Under the pieces are notes generated by a model. The model had not been told where the DNA came from. It saw only the letters and a program-made list of their open reading frames with translations, and made no database searches. 64,000 nt of DNA from the NCBI RefSeq assembly GCF_018156225.1, contig NZ_JAGTAR010000001.1, forward strand, positions 248,001 through 312,000. Direction: 5' to 3'. The position numbers and the translations under genes were made by a program. The stretch is from Carboxylicivirga sediminis. Its GTDB lineage: Bacteria; Bacteroidota; Bacteroidia; Bacteroidales; Marinilabiliaceae. Of this stretch, positions 28,869 to 38,375 are shown piece by piece (position 1 is the first letter of the stretch; every line of letters starts with the position of its first letter).

Positions 28869-30653
28869 ATGAAAATCTCTAACATTAGAAACCTATCTAT
28901 TCGATATCGATTAATGATGGGTTTCACCATTATGATTATCTGCGTAGCACTGGTAGGTTTGATAGGGCGTAATAGCATCAATAAAACCAGCAAAGTTGTT
29001 AAACTGGCAAACCATCTTAAACTTGCACAAACCCACCTGATGAATGCCCGAATAGGCGTCCTCTACTTTATGAAATTTACCGATGAAACCAAAGTTGAAT
29101 CAACCATTAACAATCTAAACAATGCATTATTGGAAATTGAATCAACAGACGGCCTAAACACTGTTAAAGATTTAAATACAGACTCGCTTAGACAGGCCAT
29201 CAGTAGCTATCTGAAAGCATTTAACCATTACGTTACGGTTGAAAATAATAAACAAACAACCAAGGCCAACTGGTCTAAAACCGGCACAAAAGTCGGGGCG
29301 ATTATTAGCTACGACCAACAACTCAACAAATTCAGCAAGCTATCAAAAGATGTGCTATACGCACATAGCCAGGTTAGAATGGCTGCCTGGGAATTTGTGT
29401 CAAACCCGCTTGATGCAAATGGTGATATCAATGATAATCTGGTAACAAAGGTAAAAGGCCGCTTAAATAAGTTTTACTCTGTTTTGGACGCTGCCAAACT
29501 AAACCACAACGATAAAACCATTGCATCGCTGAATAAGATTTATGACAGCTACAGAGAATATGAGAAAGCTTTTGAATCATTTGTCAGTGAAAACAAAGAA
29601 CAAGGTTTGCAGATTAAGGCAATGCAGATAGCCGGTGCCCAGGTAGCGCAATTGAGCGATTCAATTGTTGACAAAATCCACACAGAAGAGCAAGATGTAA
29701 TGCGTTCTGCATCGTTGTGGGGCAGTTCCATACTAATTGTTGCAATACTAATCGCTATCATCATCAGCCGCATAACATCGGTAAGTATCATCAAACCTGT
29801 TAACAAAGGGCTTCACCTGGCCGAATCACTGGCAAAGGGTGAGCTGTTTCACTCTTTTGAAACAACTGGTAACGATGAAATCAGTCGCTTGTTGCAAGCC
29901 ATGAAACAAATGAATAACAAATTGCAGGAAGTAGTTGCTGAAATAATGAATGGTGCCGAGCAACTAAACCTGGCAAGCGAACAGCTCAACCAAAGCTCTC
30001 AGGAGTTAACACAAGGTGCCAGTGAACAAGCTGCATCGCTCGAAGAGGTTTCCACGACCATGGAGGAGATGGTGGCAAATATTGAACAAAGCAATGCCAA
30101 TGCCGGCACTACTGAATCGCATTCAAGCCAGGCTCTTGAAGGAATCAGATTAACCGCACACGAATCGGCTAAAGCCAGCCAGGCCAACAAACTCATTACT
30201 GATAAAATATCGATTATTGAAGAGATAGCCATGCAAACAAATATATTGGCCTTGAATGCATCGGTTGAAGCAGCCAGGGCTGGCGAGCATGGCCGCGGAT
30301 TTTCTGTAGTTGCTGGTGAAGTGCGTAAGCTGGCAGAACGCAGCCAGGATGCAGCTGCTGAGATTGTAAAATATGCAGAGGAAAGCAACAATCTCTCGTC
30401 CAACTCCAACCAACAACTCAACAACATGCTGCCAACACTTGACAGCTCATATAGCTTAATTAAAGAAATATCGGCTGCCACCAGTGAGCAACGCGATGCT
30501 GTACAGCAGATAAACGCTTCTATTCAGCAGCTGAATCATACAACTCAGCTCAACGCTTCGAGCAGTGAAGAAATTGCGGCCAATGCCGAAGAACTTAATT
30601 CACAAGCAACACAGTTGAATGCACTTATTAACTATTTCAAGCTAAACAACTAA
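28869..30653 (+). CDS. Methyl-accepting chemotaxis protein
   Basis: A 594-residue transmembrane chemoreceptor. TM1 lies at about 13-35, followed by a helical periplasmic ligand-binding region of about 245 residues that looks like a helical bundle. TM2 is at about 283-302, HAMP at about 303-355, and a cytoplasmic signalling domain carries the conserved hairpin tip (about 451-480, with [20 protein letters not shown]). A QALE-type methylated helix pattern flanks the tip. No C-terminal CheR tether pentapeptide is present. It would pass ligand occupancy to CheA/CheW, none of which are in this window. The ligand is unknown. Confidence 0.93.
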   Translation: MKISNIRNLSIRYRLMMGFTIMIICVALVGLIGRNSINKTSKVVKLANHLKLAQTHLMNARIGVLYFMKFTDETKVESTINNLNNALLEIESTDGLNTVKDLNTDSLRQAISSYLKAFNHYVTVENNKQTTKANWSKTGTKVGAIISYDQQLNKFSKLSKDVLYAHSQVRMAAWEFVSNPLDANGDINDNLVTKVKGRLNKFYSVLDAAKLNHNDKTIASLNKIYDSYREYEKAFESFVSENKEQGLQIKAMQIAGAQVAQLSDSIVDKIHTEEQDVMRSASLWGSSILIVAILIAIIISRITSVSIIKPVNKGLHLAESLAKGELFHSFETTGNDEISRLLQAMKQMNNKLQEVVAEIMNGAEQLNLASEQLNQSSQELTQGASEQAASLEEVSTTMEEMVANIEQSNANAGTTESHSSQALEGIRLTAHESAKASQANKLITDKISIIEEIAMQTNILALNASVEAARAGEHGRGFSVVAGEVRKLAERSQDAAAEIVKYAEESNNLSSNSNQQLNNMLPTLDSSYSLIKEISAATSEQRDAVQQINASIQQLNHTTQLNASSSEEIAANAEELNSQATQLNALINYFKLNN

Positions 30654-30664
30654 TTATGCATAAC

Positions 30665-30701
30665 GAAAGGCCTCGATTGCTCCACGCAACCAAGGCCTTT
30701 C
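30665..30701. terminator. Terminator between convergent chemoreceptor gene and efflux operon
   Basis: GAAAGGCCT (30665-30673) pairs with AGGCCTTTC (30693-30701). An inner TTGC/GCAA pairing extends the structure. It lies 11 bp after the chemoreceptor stop. Confidence 0.6.
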
Positions 30702-30769
30702 TCATTCACAAACAAAAAATATGGAAACCTAACGCACACTTCACCATTAGGTAAAGCGTGAACTCACAA

Positions 30770-30955
30770 CTATTTTGGTACTCCAAGCTTTGTTAAAATA
30801 TCATTCAACAGGCACCACTTGGTAATTGACGACTGAATTAGATTAACAGCAACAAATCCTGCCAAAAAAAGCCAGTTTACATGAACATATATGGCTAGTA
30901 AAATACTCAGCAGAATAAGCGTTCCGGCGATTGCTCTAACAATTCTTTCTTGCAT
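30770..30955 (-). CDS. DUF2892 small inner-membrane protein
   Basis: A 61-residue protein with two hydrophobic helices, resembling the C-terminal membrane domain of YgaP (DUF2892): a short basic N-terminus with QERIVRAIAGTLILLSILLA, then LFLAGFVAVNLIQSSIT, KWCLLNDILTKLG. The Cys in the KWC motif is conserved in the family. It is the last gene of the RND efflux operon, 21 bp behind the PII-like gene. A metal, thiol or sulfur role is possible from family context but is not shown by this sequence. Confidence 0.8.
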   Translation of the reverse strand: MQERIVRAIAGTLILLSILLAIYVHVNWLFLAGFVAVNLIQSSITKWCLLNDILTKLGVPK

Positions 30956-30976
30956 AATTTTAAATATTAGATATTC

Positions 30977-31279
30977 TTAAACTCCTTTTTCAACATCAAC
31001 AACAAAAGCATTTATATTACAATGGGGCATCTCGGCCTTACATTGCAACAGGTTCTCCAGCAAACTGTCGGCCTGCTCATTACCCACAAAGGAGATAAAA
31101 GCTATATTATCCACTCCCATCGACTTTTGCCCAAACCAATTACCAAGGCGATGCTGCTTTTGCAACTTGCGCATCCCCATCATTTCAATTTCATTATAAT
31201 ACGATACCTGATGCTCACTAAAAAACTCCTGAAGGCGTTCTCTGTATTCAGCTACCGCTATGGCTATTAATAGTTTCAT
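30977..31279 (-). CDS. Small PII-like (ferredoxin-fold) protein
   Basis: A 100-residue protein with a beta-alpha-beta-beta-alpha-beta pattern: it begins MKLLIAIAVAEYRERLQEFF, has NIAFISFVGNEQADSLLENL in the middle and ends NAFVVDVEKGV. This is the layout of PII-like trimeric proteins. The start at 31279 is preferred over an in-frame ATG 12 codons earlier because the first strand begins here. Genes of this kind often sit behind heavy-metal or drug RND pumps; here it follows the pump by 75 bp. The ligand (nucleotide, metal or other) is unknown and no classical PII T-loop is recognisable. Confidence 0.65.
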   Translation of the reverse strand: MKLLIAIAVAEYRERLQEFFSEHQVSYYNEIEMMGMRKLQKQHRLGNWFGQKSMGVDNIAFISFVGNEQADSLLENLLQCKAEMPHCNINAFVVDVEKGV

Positions 31280-31354
31280 AGTTACTCTGTATAAATGATG
31301 CAAAGTGTGCAACACACATTCGACTTAAATTTGCACACTTCACATCATGTTTAA

Positions 31355-34300
31355 TTAATTGCTTGATTCAACAACTTCTTCAAGCACTTCTGAGTGATTC
31401 GATTTCACCTCAGAAGGCATATCTACAGCTGCTTTACCTTCATATCTCTTGCGCTCAGTCATGTAGTATATCAGCGGTACAATCAACAGAGTTAATACAG
31501 TTGATGCAATTGTACCTCCCATCAATGAAATAGCCAGCCCCTGGAAAATAGGATCGAAAAGAATCACTACTGCACCAATCACCACTGTTCCGGCAGTTAG
31601 TAAGATAGGGGTTGTACGCACAGCACCAGCTTCTATGACAGCTTCACGCAAGGCCACTCCTTCATTCAGCCGGATATTAACAAAATCGATGAGCAGAATG
31701 GAATTCCGCACCATGATACCCGCCAGGGCAATCATACCAATCATTGAAGTTGCTGTAAAGAAGGCATTCATCATAAAGTGCCCCAGTACAATACCCACCA
31801 ACGACAGAGGAATAGCTACCATCATTACAAACGGCACTTTCAGGTTTTGGAACCAACCTACAATCAGCATATAGATTATTACCAACACAACTGCAAAAGC
31901 CGTTCCCAGGTCGCGAAATACTTCATATGTGATTTGCCATTCGCCATCCCACTTAAGGCCGTAGTTATTCTCCACAAAAGGTTGACCGTTATAAAACTCT
32001 TCAATGTTATAACCGTCAGGCAACTGAATCTCATCCATGCGTTCACTCATATCAAGAATAGCATACACCGGACTTTCGAGCCTTCCGGCCACATCAGCCG
32101 TCACATACACAACCTGTTTTTGATTCTTCCGGTAGATACTCTTCTCTTTTTGCTGAGTGTTGATATTAACCAGGTCGCCAATGGCCACCATATCCCCCAG
32201 CTGCGATTTTAACGTTATCTTTTTCAAATCCTCAATCCCAGTGCGATTGCTTTCATCGAGTCGTAGTTTTATGCCCACCTGACGGTGATCATTTTCGGCA
32301 TACAGGTATGACACATTGGCTCCGCGCAGCGCCATGTTCATGGCCTGAATAATTTGCTGTGGCGCAATACCCGCCAGCATGGCTTTTTCTTTATCAACAT
32401 CAAAGGTATATTCTGTCTGATCATCCTCCATCATCCAGTCGATATCCACCACACTTTCGGTAGTTGCGAAGAGCTCCTTCACTTGTTGAGCCACTTCTTT
32501 CTGCGACTCATAATCAGGGCCATAAATTTCTGCCACCAAAGTTGACATTACCGGAGGTCCCGGTGGTACTTCAACCACCTTCACATTGGCATTAAACCTG
32601 GCCCCTATTTCCTGCAATCCAGGACGCAATTCCTTAGCAATATCATGCGATTGCAGGTCTCGCTCTTTTTTCGACACCAGGTTAACCTGTATATCGGCCA
32701 CATTAGAACCACGGCGTAAATCGTAATGGCGTACTAATCCGTTAAAATTGATAGGTGCTGAAGCCCCCACATAAGTCTGGTAGTTGGTCACCAACTCGTG
32801 GTTGCGTAAATAGGCGGCCAGCTCCTTGGTTACATTGGCTGTCTCCTCTAAGGTGCTGCCTTCGGGCATATCCACCACCACCTGAAACTCATTCTTGTTG
32901 TCAAATGGCAAAATTTTAACGGTTACTACTTTGAACAGGAACAAACTAGCCGATCCAATTAATAAAACCGTAACGCCTATGATGAATACCCAACGTTTCA
33001 TCGGACTTTCAATCATTGGGCGCATGGTTTTATTATATAATCTGTAGATTAAAGTTTTCTCCAACGAGTAATCCTTCTCCTTGTCATCATCATCATCGTG
33101 CTTCAGCAGGCGGTAAGCCAGCCACGGCGTTATCATAAGTGCCACAAACAAAGAGAAAATCATAGCAATTGACGCACCAATTGGCATCGGACTCATGTAT
33201 GGTCCCATCATACCAGATACAAACACCATAGGTATTACGGCTGCAATCACGGTGAATGTGGCCAAAATGGTTGGATTACCCACCTCATCAATGGAACGCA
33301 AGGCCGCCTGCCAGAAAGGCAATTGCTTCATCTTGAAATGGCGATGCATATTCTCGGCAATAATAATGGAGTCATCTACCACAATACCTGTTACAAATAC
33401 CAGAGCAAACAGAGTGATACGGTTAAGCGTATAATCTAGGAAGTAATAACTAAACATCGTTAGAGCAAAGGTGATGGGTACCGAGATAAACACCACCAAA
33501 CCACCGCGCCATCCCATGGCCAGCATCACCACCAAAGTAACGGCAATAATTGCTCCCAGCAGGTGCATCAGCAGCTCTCCTACTTTATCAGAAGCGGTCT
33601 CGCCATAATTACGAGTCACCTCCACATTTATATCAGCTGGTATGAGCTCTTCGCGCAATACTTCAATTTTTTCAGTAATACGATCAGCTAAGCGCATGGC
33701 ATCAGCTCCGCGGCGCTTAGCCACCGAAATAGTTACGGCCGGATATTCACTCTGGTAAACCTGCTTGCTTTCGCTGGCCTGACCATAGCCAAAAGCCACA
33801 TATGAACTAGGCAAAGCTGCTCCATCTTCAACATGCGCAACCTGATGCAGGTACACAGGCGAGTTTTGATAAATCCCCACCACTACATTGGCCACTTCAT
33901 CTGCATTCGTAAAAAACTCGCCAGTCCTGACGGCATACTCAGTGTTATTGCTGCTAAAACTACCAGCCGACACCTGCTGATTAGCGGCCTGCAACTGCTG
34001 GGTAATAATCAATGGATCCACCTGAAAAGCTGCCATTTTATCGCGATCTAAGACCACTTGAATTTCACGGTTACGCCCGCCTATAACTTTGGTTTCAGAG
34101 ATATCAGTAATCTTCTCAATCTCCGAAGAAAGCTCCTGGGCCACGCGCCTCAACTGGTAATCATCGTAGTTTTCGCTCCACAGCGTTAACCCCATAACGG
34201 GCACATCGTCAATCGAGCGGGTTTTAACTAAAGGCATGGTGACACCAGCAGGCATCTTATCCATGTTCTTCATTATCTCGTTGTACAATTTCACGAGGCT

Positions 34301-34624
34301 TCGTTCGATATCTTCGCCAACATAAAACTGCACAATCAGCATAGCTTGCTCTGATAATGACTGTGAGTAAACATATTCAACGCCTTTTACATTAGATACA
34401 ATCTTCTCAATTGGCGTTACTATCTTCGACTCAATCTCCTTAGGGCTGGCTCCCGGGTAGCCGATGAAAATATCGGCTATGGGAACATCAATCTGCGGTT
34501 CCTCTTCACGAGGTGTAAGGTATGAACTGTACACGCCGATAATCATGAAAGCGACCATCAATAGCGGTGTCAGTTTTGATTTTATAAACATGCGGGCTAA
34601 TGTCCCGGCAAATCCTGTTTTCAT
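31355..34624 (-). CDS. RND-family efflux pump, inner-membrane subunit
   Basis: A 1089-residue proton-driven RND transporter with the expected 12 membrane helices and two large periplasmic loops. It begins with a single helix near 12-32 (LTPLLMVAFMIIGVYSSYLT) and the porter segment IGYPGASPKEIESKIVTPIE. TM4 carries the proton-relay acidic residues in GIVVDDSIIIAENMHRHFK. The sequence is closer to the divergent HAE/heavy-metal type than to AcrB. It works with the membrane fusion protein and TolC homologue upstream to pump substrates across both membranes. The substrate is unknown; the co-encoded PII-like and DUF2892 proteins hint at metal or redox stress. Confidence 0.93.
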   Translation of the reverse strand: MKTGFAGTLARMFIKSKLTPLLMVAFMIIGVYSSYLTPREEEPQIDVPIADIFIGYPGASPKEIESKIVTPIEKIVSNVKGVEYVYSQSLSEQAMLIVQFYVGEDIERSLVKLYNEIMKNMDKMPAGVTMPLVKTRSIDDVPVMGLTLWSENYDDYQLRRVAQELSSEIEKITDISETKVIGGRNREIQVVLDRDKMAAFQVDPLIITQQLQAANQQVSAGSFSSNNTEYAVRTGEFFTNADEVANVVVGIYQNSPVYLHQVAHVEDGAALPSSYVAFGYGQASESKQVYQSEYPAVTISVAKRRGADAMRLADRITEKIEVLREELIPADINVEVTRNYGETASDKVGELLMHLLGAIIAVTLVVMLAMGWRGGLVVFISVPITFALTMFSYYFLDYTLNRITLFALVFVTGIVVDDSIIIAENMHRHFKMKQLPFWQAALRSIDEVGNPTILATFTVIAAVIPMVFVSGMMGPYMSPMPIGASIAMIFSLFVALMITPWLAYRLLKHDDDDDKEKDYSLEKTLIYRLYNKTMRPMIESPMKRWVFIIGVTVLLIGSASLFLFKVVTVKILPFDNKNEFQVVVDMPEGSTLEETANVTKELAAYLRNHELVTNYQTYVGASAPINFNGLVRHYDLRRGSNVADIQVNLVSKKERDLQSHDIAKELRPGLQEIGARFNANVKVVEVPPGPPVMSTLVAEIYGPDYESQKEVAQQVKELFATTESVVDIDWMMEDDQTEYTFDVDKEKAMLAGIAPQQIIQAMNMALRGANVSYLYAENDHRQVGIKLRLDESNRTGIEDLKKITLKSQLGDMVAIGDLVNINTQQKEKSIYRKNQKQVVYVTADVAGRLESPVYAILDMSERMDEIQLPDGYNIEEFYNGQPFVENNYGLKWDGEWQITYEVFRDLGTAFAVVLVIIYMLIVGWFQNLKVPFVMMVAIPLSLVGIVLGHFMMNAFFTATSMIGMIALAGIMVRNSILLIDFVNIRLNEGVALREAVIEAGAVRTTPILLTAGTVVIGAVVILFDPIFQGLAISLMGGTIASTVLTLLIVPLIYYMTERKRYEGKAAVDMPSEVKSNHSEVLEEVVESSN

Positions 34625-34651
34625 TCTTCTAAAAATTAAAGGTTAGGAACA

Positions 34652-35728
34652 TTAGTTTAATTGCAATTCGGCTCCATCAAACAGGCGGCCTTCAGAAGCA
34701 ACGACTAACTGGCTGCCGTCGCTTAAGCCAGACAGCACTTCTATTTTGTCGCCATATAGCTTACCCAGTCGTACCCAACGGAGTAATGCTTTGTTAGCCT
34801 GACTGACTGTCCAGACACCTTTAAGCTGGCCGCGCTCAACAATCATATCCGCAGGCACTAACAGCTTCTGTTCCTCTCCTTTCAGATGGTTTACATGAGC
34901 AAAGACGCCACTTCTAATGGCTTGCTTCTGTTCCTCTGTAGGCAAGAGACTGATGCGTGCATCAAACTGCGAACCTGAAAAACGACTGGACGGACTAACA
35001 TGTGCAATACTGCCACTAATCATCTCTTTACAAGCATCAATATGCACTTCAACCACATCTCCCTTTTCCACCTTGTATATTTCAGATTCCGGAATTTTAG
35101 CTATCACCTCAAACAGGCCTGGTGCTTCAATGGCCAGCAAAGGCATGCCTGGATTGGCCATATCACCACCATCCACAAATTTTTGGGTAATAACGCCATC
35201 GTAAGGCGCACGAATATCAGCGTATGAGAGCATTTCTACGACCTCATCCTTAGCCTTTTGCGCAGCAGCAAGCTGAGCTTTAGTCATCTTCAGATGTACT
35301 GTAATATCATCCAACTCTTTTTGCGTGGCACTTTTACTGTTGAATAAGGCCTGAATACGTTCATAATCATCTTTGGCGTGCTTGTAGGCAGCTTTGGCCT
35401 GTATAATATTAGCTTCAACCTGCTGCTCTTTGGCCTGAATATCGTTACTGCGGATTGACACCAACAACTGGCCTTTCTTAACCATATCGCCTTCGCGTAC
35501 TAACACTTGGCTTATCTGCCCCATTATGCGGGTGCTTAGCGTTGATTGGTTCACCGAAGAGACTGTTCCTGTATAATGAAACTTCTTTGGTACTGTAGTT
35601 AATTCAACCGTCTCAACTTTCGCTTTTACAGCTGGTTTAGCTTTTGCATTATCCTCGTTACTACTGCCGCATGCTTGCGTTAAAAAGGCAAAAGCAGCTG
35701 CAGCCATTAATAAGTTTACAGATTTCAT
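34652..35728 (-). CDS. RND periplasmic adaptor (membrane fusion protein), lipoprotein
   Basis: A 358-residue HlyD/AcrA-type adaptor anchored as a lipoprotein (lipobox ending at Cys20 in LTQACGSS). A barrel-sandwich lipoyl domain (GQISQVLVREGDMVKKGQLL, with its partner half near DIRAPYDGVITQKFVDGGDM) flanks an alpha-helical hairpin (about 95-160). A beta-barrel and membrane-proximal domain follow. It links the RND pump to the outer-membrane channel. The gene lies 27 bp before the pump and 38 bp behind the TolC homologue, in one operon. Confidence 0.93.
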   Translation of the reverse strand: MKSVNLLMAAAAFAFLTQACGSSNEDNAKAKPAVKAKVETVELTTVPKKFHYTGTVSSVNQSTLSTRIMGQISQVLVREGDMVKKGQLLVSIRSNDIQAKEQQVEANIIQAKAAYKHAKDDYERIQALFNSKSATQKELDDITVHLKMTKAQLAAAQKAKDEVVEMLSYADIRAPYDGVITQKFVDGGDMANPGMPLLAIEAPGLFEVIAKIPESEIYKVEKGDVVEVHIDACKEMISGSIAHVSPSSRFSGSQFDARISLLPTEEQKQAIRSGVFAHVNHLKGEEQKLLVPADMIVERGQLKGVWTVSQANKALLRWVRLGKLYGDKIEVLSGLSDGSQLVVASEGRLFDGAELQLN

Positions 35729-35766
35729 ATTTATACTATTTTTTGTTTTTCGAATGATGTAATGAA

Positions 35767-37104
35767 TTATTGCTGGTTAGTTTCCGATGCCAGCATTTGA
35801 TATTTGAACACAGCCACATTGTAGTTGTAGATGGCATTCAGCTTTTTGAGAACACTCTCTTCTGCCTTGGTTTCGGCCATCAGCAAATCTGAGGTACTCT
35901 CCATACCCTGATTATAGCGATTGGTTCTGATACGCAATGATTCGTTTGCCTCCTCAGCAGCCAGGTTGTAAGTTGCCAATTGACTCTCAGCAACTGCTAT
36001 AGCTCTGGTAGCTTTAGACAGTTCCATATTTTCTTTCTCCACATAATCTTGGTAAGACACCTGTGCTTTTTGATAATTAGCCTTGGTCTGGTTGTACTTT
36101 CCTATATTTCGTCCGCCATTGAAAATGCGCCACTGCAGCTTAATACCTACCATGTAACTATCGGCACCAAAACCACCAAAATCAGCATCATAAAGATTAT
36201 AAGAACCAAAAGCGTTGATGCGTGGAGCAAACTTCATTAGATCGCTCTTCTCCATCTTCTTTTGTGCCTCCAGGCCATATTGCATGGCCACCACATCAGA
36301 ACGATTGAAAATAGAAGTAGCATTATTAAATGAAAAGGTCACCTGCGAAATTGAATCGGTCACCTGCACAGGCAGATGAATTGCCCGACCCATTAGAAAG
36401 TTTAATGTTTCGCTCACACTCTTTACCTGGTTTTCGGCCTCCTGCACCATAGCCACCTGCTCATACTGACGCACTTTAATAGCCATCACGTCTGCTTCTT
36501 TCAGGTATCCTTGTTGCAAATTATCCTCAGCCATTTTCAAGTAGGAGTTGGTGGTGGCCTGAGCCTTTTTCATGACTTCTACACGATTTTGTGCTAATTG
36601 CAAAGCATAATATGTTTGCTTCACCAAAAACTGCACATACTCGCGTGTGTACTCTGTCTGATGCTCCATGGCTTTTACTTGCTTGCCGGCAGCTCCTTTC
36701 CCCATCCAGGCATCCACATTAATCAATGGCTGTTCAACCATTACCTGTGTAGCAAAATGATTGGTTTGTCCTGGCGCATTAATCACTGACGGATCAAAAT
36801 CAGCCATAGTCACTCCCTGCTGCTGCAGCTTAAATCCAAAAGCATAAAGTGGATCATTTGAAGTCATATAGCCACTTGACAACTCAACTGAAGGCAGAAA
36901 TGCAGCATTAGCCTGCTGATTTGCCCCCTTTGCAGCATTAACATCAGCCAGCGCCTTCTGAATTTCTCTGTTATTTTCTGACGCCAACTGCAATGCCTCA
37001 TCCAACGAAAACATCTCATTGCCCATGTTTTCCTGAGCCTGAGATGCCAAGCCTGCCAATGATATGCAGGCTATTAGAATCCCATTTAAAAAATTTCTGT
37101 TCAT
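35767..37104 (-). CDS. TolC-family outer-membrane efflux protein
   Basis: A 445-residue outer-membrane channel of the TolC/OEP family with two homologous helical halves (about 25-215 and 240-440), including FSLDEALQLASENNREIQKA near the N-terminus. The signal peptide MNRNFLNGILIACISLAG (cleaved near SQAQ) supports the start at 37104; an in-frame ATG nine codons earlier would only lengthen the charged N-region. First gene of the five-gene efflux operon. It lies behind a promoter whose -33 region overlaps a long palindrome (37175-37208). Confidence 0.92.
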   Translation of the reverse strand: MNRNFLNGILIACISLAGLASQAQENMGNEMFSLDEALQLASENNREIQKALADVNAAKGANQQANAAFLPSVELSSGYMTSNDPLYAFGFKLQQQGVTMADFDPSVINAPGQTNHFATQVMVEQPLINVDAWMGKGAAGKQVKAMEHQTEYTREYVQFLVKQTYYALQLAQNRVEVMKKAQATTNSYLKMAEDNLQQGYLKEADVMAIKVRQYEQVAMVQEAENQVKSVSETLNFLMGRAIHLPVQVTDSISQVTFSFNNATSIFNRSDVVAMQYGLEAQKKMEKSDLMKFAPRINAFGSYNLYDADFGGFGADSYMVGIKLQWRIFNGGRNIGKYNQTKANYQKAQVSYQDYVEKENMELSKATRAIAVAESQLATYNLAAEEANESLRIRTNRYNQGMESTSDLLMAETKAEESVLKKLNAIYNYNVAVFKYQMLASETNQQ

Positions 37105-37154
37105 ATGTTTTGTTTGTTTTTCCATATTCATTTACCGAAGTAAAATTTCAGGGA

Positions 37155-37185
37155 CAAACATATATCTATTTTTCTACATATACAA
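37155..37185 (-). promoter_or_regulatory. Promoter of the RND efflux operon
   Basis: On the minus strand, TATGTTTG (37155-37162) matches the -7 consensus, with a TTG (37183-37185) 20 bp upstream as the -33 element. The predicted start is near 37148, giving a leader of about 44 nt to the chosen start codon. Confidence 0.6.
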
Positions 37186-37208
37186 CTTTCTAGATGTTTG
37201 TATATGTA
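37175..37208. promoter_or_regulatory. 34-bp palindromic operator overlapping the efflux promoter
   Basis: Perfect 11-bp arms (TACATATACAA at 37175-37185 and TTGTATATGTA at 37198-37208) surround a spacer with a central TCTAGA palindrome. The left arm contains the predicted -33 element, so a bound dimer or dimer pair would block or adjust RNA polymerase. TetR- or MarR-type repressors of efflux genes use sites of this kind, but no such gene lies nearby. Confidence 0.6.
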
Positions 37209-37369
37209 AACTTTATTTTATGGCACTGATTTGCTGATACTTAAAATTAGTACCAATTTATCTTTTAATTTCAATACGCCTCAAAATGCCTATAACACTA
37301 CCCAAAATCATCGCAAGAAATAAATGAAGTTCTTAAATAATGAATAGCAAATAATGCCATACATTTACT

Positions 37370-37377
37370 TATCTTTG
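37370..37377 (+). promoter_or_regulatory. -7 promoter box (TATCTTTG) of the cvfB-like gene
   Basis: TATCTTTG is a full match to the Bacteroidota -7 box. It lies 22 bp before the chosen start codon and rules out the earlier in-frame ATG at 37354. Confidence 0.55.
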
Positions 37378-37398
37378 CACCTTGTTAAAAATATCAGG

Positions 37399-38223
37399 AT
37401 GATAGGGAAATACAATACATTAAAAGTTATTAAGACTGTTGACTTTGGCGTTTATCTGGATGGGGGCGAATTGGGCGAAATACTGTTACCAATTAGGTAT
37501 GTACCACCCGGACTAAAAGTCGACGATGACATCGAAGTATTTATTTACCTGGACTCTGAAGACCGCATTATAGCTACAACAGAAGAACCACATGCTATAG
37601 TAGGTGAGTTTGCATATTTGAAAGTTGTTTCTGTCAACAAAACAGGCGCTTTTCTTGATTGGGGTCTGATGAAAGATCTATTGGTTCCTTATCGTGAGCA
37701 GGCCGAACGCATGAAAGAAGGTGAGCGGTATGTAGTGTATGTATACCTTGACGATGAAAGCAGGCGTATTGTCGCTACATCAAAACTCAATTCAGTTTTA
37801 GATAACCTGATGCCAGAATATGAGGAAGGTGAAGAAGTGGACATCATGGTGATAGGTAAAACCGATTTAGGTTATAAGGTGGCTGTGAATAACACACACT
37901 CAGGCATGCTCTATCATAATGAGTTGTTTAAACCCATAAAAATTGGGGACAGCTGTAAAGGGTATATCAAAAAAGTAAGGGAAGACGACAAGCTGGATAT
38001 TAGCCTGGAAAAACCAGGTTACGAAAAGATTGATGGTCTGGCTGCTGACATCATTGAAAAGCTTAAAGCAAAAGATGGTCACATGGACATCTCTGACAAG
38101 AGCCCCGCTGAACTAATCTACAAAGTATTTGGAACCAGTAAGAAAAACTTTAAAAAAGCCATTGGTGCATTGTATAAGCAACGTCTTATAAAAATAGACA
38201 ATAATGGCATTTCCTTACTTTAA
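37399..38223 (+). CDS. cvfB: S1-domain RNA-binding protein, CvfB/YitL-like
   Basis: A 274-residue cytoplasmic RNA-binding protein with consecutive S1-type OB folds (about 1-70, 70-130 and 140-210; for example KTVDFGVYLDGGELGEILLP and GAFLDWGLMKDLLVP) and a C-terminal winged helix (about 220-274, AELIYKVFGTSKKNFKKAIG). This is the CvfB layout; CvfB of Gram-positive bacteria affects virulence and RNA-level regulation. The start at 37399 is used because it follows the predicted promoter and matches where the first S1 fold begins. It is transcribed alone, divergent from the efflux operon. Confidence 0.85.
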   Translation: MIGKYNTLKVIKTVDFGVYLDGGELGEILLPIRYVPPGLKVDDDIEVFIYLDSEDRIIATTEEPHAIVGEFAYLKVVSVNKTGAFLDWGLMKDLLVPYREQAERMKEGERYVVYVYLDDESRRIVATSKLNSVLDNLMPEYEEGEEVDIMVIGKTDLGYKVAVNNTHSGMLYHNELFKPIKIGDSCKGYIKKVREDDKLDISLEKPGYEKIDGLAADIIEKLKAKDGHMDISDKSPAELIYKVFGTSKKNFKKAIGALYKQRLIKIDNNGISLL

Positions 38224-38375
38224 TGGCTTAACGTTATTAAACAGGTTCTATCCTAAGTCTTAAATATTCCTAATTCTAAACTTGCAAAACAAGATTGGTA
38301 AAGTTATTGCTGGTTACCCGCATTAATTACCACCAAAGCCTGTATTAAGGCTCAGTAAAATGTAAAGGATTAAAT

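Noticed and set aside
28661-28882. Possible 73-residue protein in front of the chemoreceptor gene
   Set aside because: It covers the predicted chemoreceptor promoter and overlaps its start, with no protein features.
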